Shown here: in pieces, positions 5,352 to 10,440 of the stretch
Layout: each line of letters starts with the position of its first letter
Numbering within the stretch: the stretch's first letter is position 1
NCBI GenBank assembly: GCA_022567055.1
Contig: JADFHU010000130.1
Location: forward strand, 1-10,440
Source: Planctomycetota bacterium
Lineage (GTDB): Bacteria > Planctomycetota > Phycisphaerae > Sedimentisphaerales > Anaerobacaceae
DNA length: 10,440 nt
Direction: 5' to 3'
Position numbers and translations under genes: made by a program
Notes under the pieces: model-generated
Seen by the model: only the letters and a program-made list of their open reading frames with translations
Database searches by the model: none
What the model was told of the DNA's origin: nothing

Positions 5352-6884
5352 ATGAGAACTGGCCTCGCCATCCTCTTCCTATTTCTGACCTCAACGGCCT
5401 TTTCCGCGGAGAGACCCAATATCATCGTGATCATGGCCGACGACCTGGGCTATGGGGATGTTGGCTGCTACGGCGCCGCACCCAACACACTGCCGACGCC
5501 GAATATCGACAGGCTGGCCGCAGAAGGGCTGAGGTTTACCAGGGGCTACTGCTCGGCCTCGACCTGTACGCCCACCCGCTACTCGCTCATGACGGGGCAG
5601 TATGCCTTTCGGCAGCAGGGGACCGGCATCGGCGGGATCAATACCGCCGCCCTCGTCCGGCCCGGCCGGACCACGCTGCCCTCCCTGCTGAAAAGTGCCG
5701 GATACGCCACCGCGGTGGTCGGTAAATGGCATTTGGGATTGGGAGAAAAGGAGCAAGGTCCGCAGTGGAACGGCGAACTGAAGCCCGGGCCCCTGGAGAT
5801 CGGCTTCGATTACTGCTTTCTGCTGCCCAACACCAACGACCGTGTGCCCAGCGTCTACGTGGAAAACCATCGCGTTCGCAACCTGGATCCGGCCGATCCC
5901 CTGACCGTGAGCAACAAGAACCCCGACGGCCAAGCGACGGGCAAGACCCACCGGCACACGTTGCGCATGGACTGGTCGCATGGCCATAGCAGCACCATTC
6001 ACAATGGCATCAGTCGCATTGGCTTCATGAGCGGCGGCAAGGCCGCCCTCTGGCGGGACGAGGACTTGGCCGATGACTTCGTCAGGCAATCCGTCGCCTG
6101 GATCGAAGCGCACCGGAATGAACCCTTCTTCCTCTTCTTCTCCTCCCACGACTGTCACGTCCCCCGCATGCCCCATGAACGCTTTCAGGGGAAGTCCACG
6201 CTGGGCTACCGTGGAGACGCCATCGTCCAACTCGACTGGTGCGTGGGCGAACTGATCAAGACCCTCAAGCGTCACGATCTGGACGAGAAGACCTTGGTCA
6301 TCTTCTGCAGCGACAACGGCCCGGTGCTGGATGACGGCTACAAAGATGGCGCCGAGGAGAAAATCGGTAGCCATCGACAGGCAGGGCCGTATCGCGGCGG
6401 AAAATACTCCGTCTATGAGGGAGGGACGCGCACCCCCTTCATAACCTGGTGGCCGGGCGAGATAGCGCCCGGCGTGTCCGATCAAATGGTCTGCACCATC
6501 GACCTGGCCGCCAGCGTTGCGGCGATGACGGGACAGACGCTGCCGCCGGACGCCTGTCCCGATAGCTTCGACGTGTGGGATGCGCTGGTGGGTAAGAGAG
6601 GCGCCAGCGGCCGCAGCCAGTTGATTCAGCAGGGCAATAGCATGAGCAGATTGGGCTTCGTCGATCGAAACTGGAAGCTGATTCGCGCCGACGACGCGGG
6701 CAAGAGCAATGCGCGACGAAAGAAGGACCAAGCCGATAAACTGGCTCTCTACAACCTTGAAGTCGATCCGGGAGAACAATACAATCTGGTAAAGGTCCAT
6801 CCGGACAAGGCCAAGGCGTTGAGCGCGCAGTTGAGCGCTTTGATCCAGGCGGGAAGAAGTCGTCCAAGCACGGTTTTGCATTGA
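5352..6884 (+). CDS. Secreted formylglycine-dependent sulfatase 1 (arylsulfatase family, S1)
   Basis: Hydrolyses a sulfate ester, probably on a polysaccharide, outside the cytoplasm. The protein is 510 aa, normal for the family. Residues 1-18 are a Sec signal peptide (MRTGLAILFLFLTSTAFS). The fold starts with RPNIIVIMADDLGYGD, giving metal ligands Asp30 and Asp31. The sulfatase signature C-T-P-T-R at 72-76 provides Cys72, which must be oxidised to formylglycine, and Arg76. GKWHLG at 124-129 supplies Lys125 and His127. HVPR at 269-272 supplies the catalytic-site His. SDNG at 320-323 gives Asp321 and Asn322, and Lys351 lies in the GGK...YEGGTRTPF stretch. The C-terminal domain ends with LYNLEVDPGEQYNL, the usual sub-domain motif. 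All expected active-site residues are present, so it should be active once matured; the maturase is not in this window. The exact substrate cannot be read from the sequence. It is the first of three consecutive sulfatases and has its own promoter. Confidence 0.95.
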   Translation: MRTGLAILFLFLTSTAFSAERPNIIVIMADDLGYGDVGCYGAAPNTLPTPNIDRLAAEGLRFTRGYCSASTCTPTRYSLMTGQYAFRQQGTGIGGINTAALVRPGRTTLPSLLKSAGYATAVVGKWHLGLGEKEQGPQWNGELKPGPLEIGFDYCFLLPNTNDRVPSVYVENHRVRNLDPADPLTVSNKNPDGQATGKTHRHTLRMDWSHGHSSTIHNGISRIGFMSGGKAALWRDEDLADDFVRQSVAWIEAHRNEPFFLFFSSHDCHVPRMPHERFQGKSTLGYRGDAIVQLDWCVGELIKTLKRHDLDEKTLVIFCSDNGPVLDDGYKDGAEEKIGSHRQAGPYRGGKYSVYEGGTRTPFITWWPGEIAPGVSDQMVCTIDLAASVAAMTGQTLPPDACPDSFDVWDALVGKRGASGRSQLIQQGNSMSRLGFVDRNWKLIRADDAGKSNARRKKDQADKLALYNLEVDPGEQYNLVKVHPDKAKALSAQLSALIQAGRSRPSTVLH

Positions 6885-6924
6885 ACAGACCGAATCGGTG
6901 CGGAGGTTGTGCTTCGACCGGAAC

Positions 6925-6929
6925 AGGAG
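6925..6929 (+). promoter_or_regulatory. Ribosome binding site favouring ATG 6941
   Basis: AGGAG lies 11 bases before the ATG at 6941. The reading frame is open back to a TTG at 6881 that overlaps the stop of sulfatase 1, but no ribosome binding site precedes that TTG. A GTG at 6995 preceded by AAGGG (6983-6987, 7 bases) is a second possible start that would give a more ordinary signal peptide. Confidence 0.5.
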
Positions 6930-6940
6930 TCTTACGCCTC

Positions 6941-8422
6941 ATGAATCGTCGAGACTCTCTCAAAACGGCGGTAGACGCTAGAAAGGGTGATTTGGTGAAA
7001 TCTGCGCAAAGAGTGGGATGTCTGTCTTTCAGGTCTTGGAGACTGCTTCTAAGCGTTTGGGGCGTCTCAATGCTTGGCACTGCCATACAATCTGGGGCCG
7101 CCGTCGACAGGCGGGACAGGCCCAATATCATTTTCATCATGGCCGATGACCTGGGCTACGCGGATCTGGGGTGTTATGGTCAGCATGCCATACAGACGCC
7201 ACACCTGGACGCCCTGGCCGCGGAGGGTTTGCGATTTACCTCATGTTACTCTGGTTCGCCCGTCTGTGCGCCCGCGCGCAGCGTCCTGATGACCGGCCGA
7301 CACACCGGACACACCACGGTCCGCGGTAATTTCGGCAAGGGCGGCGTGAAGGGATTGGGCGGCGGTGACGGGCGTGTCCCCTTGTATGACGCCGACGTCA
7401 CGGTGGCCGAAGTCCTTAAGACGGCCGGCTATGTGACGGGTATGACGGGCAAGTGGGGATTGGGTGAACCCAATACGACGGGGCTGCCGAACGATCAGGG
7501 CTTTGACGAATGGTTCGGCTATTTGAATCAACGGCGGGCGCATAGCTACTATGTTGACACCCTGTGGCTCAATCGAGCACGTCATCCGCTCCCCGGGAAC
7601 ACGGAGGGACGGCGACAGCAGTACACGCACGACCTCTTCACGGCATTTGCCCTGGACTTTATAACACGTCATGCGCGGGAGCCCTTCTTTCTGTATGTTC
7701 CCTATACCATTCCCCACGGCGCCTATGAAGTCCCCGACCTGGGACCCTACCGGGACAAGCCTTGGACTAAAAAGGAGAGGACCTACGCGGCCATGGTCAG
7801 CCGGATGGATGGTGATATTGGCAGAATCCGTGCGCTCCTAGGCGAATTGGACCTGCAAGAACGTACCCTCCTCTTCTTCTGCTCCGACAATGGGGCCGCC
7901 AACAACTGGCCGGGTGTCTTCGACAGCAGCGGTCCGCTAAGGGGCAAGAAGCGTGACGTGTACGAGGGGGGCATCCGCGTCCCCATGATTGTGACGGGTC
8001 CGGGCGTGCCGGTGGGGCAGATCAGTGATGCCCCCTGGTATTTTGCGGATCTCCTGCCGACTCTGGCTGACCTCGTCGATGCCGACCTTCCGGAGGGCAT
8101 TGATGGCGTGAGCGTGTTGCCGCTGCTGCAGGGTAAGGCCCAGGATCTTATGGAGCGTTTGCTCTATTGGGAGTTCTACGAGGGTGGTTTCAAGCAGGCG
8201 GCGCGTCGGGGTCCCTGGAAGGCGGTCCGTCTCGCCCACGACAGACCCCTGGAACTCTACGATTTGCGTGTGGACATCGGTGAGCGACAGGATCTTGCCC
8301 GGCGCCAGCCCCAGTTGGTCGCCGAGTTCGAGGCGTCTATGGAAGCGGCCCGTGTGCCTTCCCCACATTGGCCGGCACCCGTCGATAGGGTAACACCACC
8401 GGAGCCCACGGTTCGCCGATAG
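6941..8422 (+). CDS. Secreted formylglycine-dependent sulfatase 2 (arylsulfatase family, S1)
   Basis: Another sulfate ester hydrolase, 493 aa from ATG 6941. The N-terminus is unusual: MNRRDSLKTA looks like a twin-arginine motif but no hydrophobic stretch follows directly; instead a Sec-like core (LLLSVWGVSMLGTAI, about 36-50) comes later, with likely cleavage near residue 54. The catalytic domain opens with RPNIIFIMADDLGYAD (Asp69, Asp70). The signature C-A-P-A-R at 109-113 carries the formylglycine Cys109. GKWGLG at 170-175 keeps the Lys but has Gly where sulfatase 1 has His; I recall this variant, with the following WFGYLNQR...HSYY, from a distinct subfamily, so it is probably not a defect. 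IPHG gives His259, SDNG gives Asp316 and Asn317, and Lys336/337 precede YEGGIRVPMI. The C-terminus has LYDLRVDIGERQDLA. It lies 56 bases after sulfatase 1, so co-transcription is likely. It shares only the fold motifs with sulfatase 1, so it probably acts on a different linkage. Confidence 0.93.
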   Translation: MNRRDSLKTAVDARKGDLVKSAQRVGCLSFRSWRLLLSVWGVSMLGTAIQSGAAVDRRDRPNIIFIMADDLGYADLGCYGQHAIQTPHLDALAAEGLRFTSCYSGSPVCAPARSVLMTGRHTGHTTVRGNFGKGGVKGLGGGDGRVPLYDADVTVAEVLKTAGYVTGMTGKWGLGEPNTTGLPNDQGFDEWFGYLNQRRAHSYYVDTLWLNRARHPLPGNTEGRRQQYTHDLFTAFALDFITRHAREPFFLYVPYTIPHGAYEVPDLGPYRDKPWTKKERTYAAMVSRMDGDIGRIRALLGELDLQERTLLFFCSDNGAANNWPGVFDSSGPLRGKKRDVYEGGIRVPMIVTGPGVPVGQISDAPWYFADLLPTLADLVDADLPEGIDGVSVLPLLQGKAQDLMERLLYWEFYEGGFKQAARRGPWKAVRLAHDRPLELYDLRVDIGERQDLARRQPQLVAEFEASMEAARVPSPHWPAPVDRVTPPEPTVRR

Positions 8423-8457
8423 AGTGACATCGTTTTTTTTTAGGAACTATCTCACAC

Positions 8458-8520
8458 AAAGGCACGAAGGCACAAAGTTTAGTAGCATCGGCCAATTTTT
8501 CTTAGTGTCTTTGTGTCTTT
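8458..8520. repeat. Inverted repeat of CACAAAG type between sulfatases 2 and 3
   Basis: The arm at 8458-8477 (AAAGGCACGAAGGCACAAAG) faces the arm at 8501-8520 across a 23-base loop. Sixteen of 20 positions are Watson-Crick pairs and three more are G-U in RNA, leaving a single A-A mismatch. Each arm is itself built of a 7-8 base unit (AAAGGCAC, GAAGGCAC, AAAG). This style of 'cacaaaggcac' repeat is, as I recall, dispersed in many environmental bacterial genomes. In the operon transcript it would form a long stem-loop. Confidence 0.6.
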
Positions 8521-8558
8521 AGTGAGCGAAGCGAACGAGTGAGAGACGGTTTTTTGGT

Positions 8559-8575
8559 AGCGGCCAAAGGCCGCT
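8559..8575 (+). other. GC-rich hairpin directly before the sulfatase 3 ribosome binding site
   Basis: AGCGGCC (8559-8565) and GGCCGCT (8569-8575) form a perfect 7-bp stem with an AAA loop. It ends two bases before AGGAGA (8578-8583), the ribosome binding site of sulfatase 3, which lies 8 bases from the ATG at 8592. The stem does not cover the binding site. It could protect the 5' end of a processed transcript or mark a repeat boundary. Confidence 0.5.
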
Positions 8576-8591
8576 CTAGGAGAAGGCTACA

Positions 8592-10175
8592 ATGCGTTAC
8601 ACAATCTGTTTGGCTCTGCTATGCATGTCCGTGATCTTGAATCCGGTCTGGGCCCAAAGTCCCAACATCCTCTTCGCCATCTCCGACGATCAATCCTTTC
8701 CGCATGCCGGCGCCTACGGTTGCACCTGGATCAACACGCCGGCCTTCGACCGTGTGGCTCGTGACGGCATCCTGTTCAGCAATGCCTATACACCCAACGC
8801 CAAGTGTGCGCCCTCGCGGGCCTGCATCCTGACAGGCCGCAACAGTTGGCAGTTGGAGGCGGCCGGCAACCACATGCCCTACTGGCCTCAGAAGTTCAAG
8901 ACCTATGCCGAGACGTTGGGAGAGAACGGCTACCACGTGGGGGCCACGCAGAAGACCTGGGCGCCCGGTGATCCCGGGACGGTGAACGGCAAGCGACGTG
9001 AATTGTGTGGCAAGCGCTATAACACTCACAAGTGTCGTCCGCCCGCCCGTGCCATCTCGGGAAACGACTACGCGGAGAACTTCCGTCAGTTCTTGGATGA
9101 GCGGCCCGCGGGCAAACCCTTCTGCTTCTGGTATGGCTCCACCGAGCCGCATCGCGCCTATGAATATGGCGTCGGTGTCAACAAGGGTGGCAAGAAGCTG
9201 AGCCAGATCGACAGGGTCTTTCCCATGTGGCCCGACAACGAGGTCACGCGCAACGACATGCTCGACTATGCCTTCGAGATTGAGTACTTCGACAGCCACC
9301 TCGACAGGATGCTGACGCTGCTGAAGCAGCGGGGCGAGCTAGGGAACACGCTGGTCGTGGTCACCGCGGACAACGGCATGCCTTTCCCGCGCATCAAGGG
9401 ACAGGAGTATGAGTATTCCAATCACCTCCCGCTGGCCATCATGTGGCCTAAGGGCATCAAGCGGCCCGGCCGAACCTATGAGGGCTTTGTGAGCTTCATC
9501 GACTTTGCCCCCACCTATCTGGAGCTGGCGGGCATCGACTCGCAGGCATCGGGGATGCAGCCCATCACCGGGCATAGCTTGAGGGACGTCTTCGACGATG
9601 CCGTGTCGGTGACCCGCGATCACGTCTTGATCGGCAAGGAAAAGCACGACGTGGGCCGCCCTGGCGATGTCGGCTATCCCATCCGTGGCATCGTCAAGGG
9701 TGACTATCTGCTCATCCATAACTACCGTACCGAACGTTGGCCTGCCGGCAATCCCGAGACGGGTTATCTGAATTGCGACGGCAGCCCCACCAAGACCGAG
9801 ATCCTGAACATGAATCGCTCAGGTGACAACACCTGGTATTGGGAAATGTCCTTCGGCAAACGGTCCCCCAAGGAGCTCTATCATCGCATCGAAGATCCCC
9901 TTTGCATCAACAATCTGGCCTACGCGCGGGAACATGCCGCCCGAGTGGCTCAACTCACACGGCAGATGGAACGGGAGCTGGCCGAACAGCAAGATCCGCG
10001 GATGTTGGGCAATGAAGACATATTCGATTCCTATCCCACTTCCAGCAAGCACATAGAAAACTACTACGAACGTTACATGGCTGGCGAGAAGGTCAGAGCC
10101 GGATGGGTCTCACCCGCCGACTATGAGCCGTTGAAGCCAAAACGGCATGTCGCGCCGTCACCTGGAGGCCCATAG
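8592..10175 (+). CDS. Secreted sulfatase 3, N-sulfoglucosamine sulfohydrolase-like
   Basis: The protein is 527 aa with a Sec signal peptide (residues 1-21, ending VWA before QSPN). The start ILFAISDDQSFPHAGAYG gives metal ligands Asp32 and Asp33. The signature C-A-P-S-R at 72-76 supplies the formylglycine Cys72, within NAYTPNAKCAPSRACILTGR. EPHRAYE (His187), TADNGMPFPR (Asp260, Asn261) and KG-x-x-YEYSNHLPL with Lys269 follow. The 'SDDQS', 'ADNGMPFPR' and 'YVSF/FVSFIDFAPTYLELAGI' patterns resemble mammalian heparan N-sulfatase (SGSH) and its bacterial relatives, so an N-sulfated glucosamine substrate is possible; bacterial members also cleave other groups. The usual G-K-x-H motif is altered to TQKTWAPGDPG (119-129): Lys121 is kept, the preceding Gly is Gln and the His is absent. 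The C-terminal part ends with the expected ELYHRIEDPLCINNLA. No ordinary C-terminal anchor is present. It is probably a cytoplasm-external enzyme acting alongside the two preceding sulfatases. Confidence 0.93.
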   Translation: MRYTICLALLCMSVILNPVWAQSPNILFAISDDQSFPHAGAYGCTWINTPAFDRVARDGILFSNAYTPNAKCAPSRACILTGRNSWQLEAAGNHMPYWPQKFKTYAETLGENGYHVGATQKTWAPGDPGTVNGKRRELCGKRYNTHKCRPPARAISGNDYAENFRQFLDERPAGKPFCFWYGSTEPHRAYEYGVGVNKGGKKLSQIDRVFPMWPDNEVTRNDMLDYAFEIEYFDSHLDRMLTLLKQRGELGNTLVVVTADNGMPFPRIKGQEYEYSNHLPLAIMWPKGIKRPGRTYEGFVSFIDFAPTYLELAGIDSQASGMQPITGHSLRDVFDDAVSVTRDHVLIGKEKHDVGRPGDVGYPIRGIVKGDYLLIHNYRTERWPAGNPETGYLNCDGSPTKTEILNMNRSGDNTWYWEMSFGKRSPKELYHRIEDPLCINNLAYAREHAARVAQLTRQMERELAEQQDPRMLGNEDIFDSYPTSSKHIENYYERYMAGEKVRAGWVSPADYEPLKPKRHVAPSPGGP

Positions 10176-10363
10176 GAAGACAAACCCTTCGGTGAACTCC
10201 GGGCAGGCGGGCACAAGACAATTCTCATTTATGGTTGAAGTGAAACGGCTTTTCTGTATAAATGTAGAGAGCAAGACTAAGAGCACCTAACAAATTGACT
10301 CTGCATTCGAGCGGCTTATTTTCCCTCTGGACGGCGTCAGGCTCCATCGACCATCCTCGGATG

Positions 10364-10396
10364 GCCTGCTTCGCCTTCCTTGCCAGAGGCAAAAAC
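10364..10396 (-). repeat. Shared intergenic repeat module, copy B
   Basis: This is the counterpart of 3780-3810, in opposite orientation. The minus strand carries GAGAGCGATCGTTTTT (10406-10391) running straight into TGGCAAGGAAGGCGAAGCAGGC, whereas in copy A about 55 extra bases separate these two blocks. Confidence 0.6.
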
Positions 10397-10425
10397 GATC
10401 GCTCTCCGTGCGGCGATCTTTTTGT
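10391..10425. terminator. Candidate bidirectional intrinsic terminator
   Basis: AAAAAC, then GATCGC, a 10-base loop, GCGATC and TTTTTGT make a 6-bp stem flanked by A5 on the left and T5 on the right, the layout of a terminator that could work in both directions. The stem is short and the structure lies about 220 bases beyond the sulfatase 3 stop, inside an inverted-repeat element, so its role as the operon's end is uncertain. Confidence 0.4.
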
Positions 10426-10440
10426 TAGGGGCTCTAAGCC

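Larger units (their letters stand above)
8423..8591 (+). other. Structured 169-bp gap between sulfatases 2 and 3
   Basis: No gene lies here. After the sulfatase 2 stop there is a T9 tract (8433-8441) preceded only by a weak 4-bp stem (CGAT 8417-8420, ATCG 8429-8432), a poor terminator. Then follow the AAAGGCAC-type inverted repeat (8458-8520), a GAGCGAAGCGAACGAG stretch (8524-8539), a T6 tract (8550-8555) and a GC-rich hairpin (8559-8575) before the ribosome binding site. Whether sulfatase 3 is read through from upstream or has its own promoter cannot be told; I see no good promoter. Confidence 0.6.
10176..10440. other. Intergenic region without a gene at the right edge
   Basis: No open frame of interest follows the sulfatase 3 stop. 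The first hundred bases hold nothing I can name. From 10275 to the edge lies an inverted-repeat-bounded element with internal hairpins. I see no clear intrinsic terminator directly after the sulfatase 3 gene. Confidence 0.6.
10275..10440. mobile_element. Inverted-repeat-bounded element with nested hairpins, reaching the edge
   Basis: The sequence at 10275-10294 matches the reverse complement of 10421-10440 at 17 of 20 positions; the core is AGAGC-(A)-CCTAACAAA facing TTTGTTAGG-(G)-GCTCT. Inside are CCTCTGG (10324-10330) with CCAGAGG (10383-10389), CCATC-CTCG-GATGG (10351-10364) and GATCGC (10397-10402) with GCGATC (10413-10418). Copy B of the module also found at 3780-3810 lies within it. No protein is encoded. 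The right repeat touches the end of the window, so the true boundary and any target duplication cannot be seen. It fits a non-autonomous transposon or a structured intergenic repeat. Confidence 0.5.

Noticed and set aside
5391..6881. 496-codon open frame on the minus strand, opposite sulfatase 1
   Set aside because: It lies wholly antisense to a gene with complete catalytic motifs, shows no domain or signal peptide and has no ribosome binding site. It is best explained by base composition.
6881..6940. TTG start of sulfatase 2 overlapping the stop of sulfatase 1
   Set aside because: There is no ribosome binding site before the TTG, and the extra 20 residues do not resemble a signal peptide. 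ATG 6941 has AGGAG at 11 bases.
8417..8441. Intrinsic terminator after sulfatase 2
   Set aside because: The T9 tract is striking, but the only stem before it is 4 bp with an 8-base loop, too weak to call.
8619..9299. 226-codon minus-strand frame opposite sulfatase 3
   Set aside because: It is antisense to conserved sulfatase motifs, with no recognisable domain or ribosome binding site.
10295..10322. Promoter TTGACT...TATTTT pointing rightwards off the window
   Set aside because: The -35 is good but the -10 is a weak match with a 16-base spacer, and it lies inside a structured repeat with no gene visible downstream.
10284..10431. Integron attC site
   Set aside because: ACCTAAC fits the core site, but the opposite GTTAGGG has G where a pyrimidine is expected, the inner boxes are not complementary in the attC manner, the span is longer than usual, and no second site or integrase is visible.

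Overview
The window most likely comes from a planctomycete of the class Phycisphaerae, probably close to Sedimentisphaerales. Three things suggest this: three secreted formylglycine sulfatases side by side; an orphan pseudopilin ending in an H-X9-D motif; and a large secreted protein whose C-terminal half (FN3-like, discoidin-like, FN3-like, then a terminal beta-sandwich beginning 'VDDMESY') is an arrangement I recall from that lineage. The taxonomic call comes from remembered family patterns, not from a search.

Layout. 1-239: no gene; a hairpin at 106-139 and a degenerate repeat at about 25-61. 240-3581 (minus): a 1113-aa secreted multidomain protein with seven FG-GAP repeats, two cupredoxin-like domains and adhesion or carbohydrate-binding modules. 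3582-4249: no confident gene; a promoter, a 180-bp element with perfect 12-bp terminal inverted repeats, and a possible decayed transposase or integrase fragment. 4250-4963 (minus): a 237-aa pseudopilin. 4964-5351: a divergent intergenic region with a strong candidate promoter on each strand. 5352-6884, 6941-8422 and 8592-10175 (plus): three sulfatases of three different subfamilies, each with a Sec-type signal peptide and the C-x-P-x-R sulfatase signature. 8423-8591: two inverted repeats, one directly in front of the third sulfatase's ribosome binding site. 10176-10440: no gene; an inverted-repeat element with nested hairpins that reaches the window edge.

How the genes may work together. The sulfatases probably form an operon (56-bp gap, then 169 bp) that desulfates complex polysaccharides outside the cytoplasm. 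The third resembles N-sulfoglucosamine sulfohydrolase, so an N-sulfated or amino-sugar substrate is possible. No glycoside hydrolase, TonB-type transporter or sulfatase-maturating enzyme lies in the window; all three sulfatases need formylglycine maturation encoded elsewhere. The minus-strand genes encode surface or secreted proteins and may only be neighbours.

I do not see a clearly new biological system. The points most worth a second look are the small structured intergenic elements, which seem to be related to each other and placed at gene boundaries, and the domain order of the 1113-aa protein.
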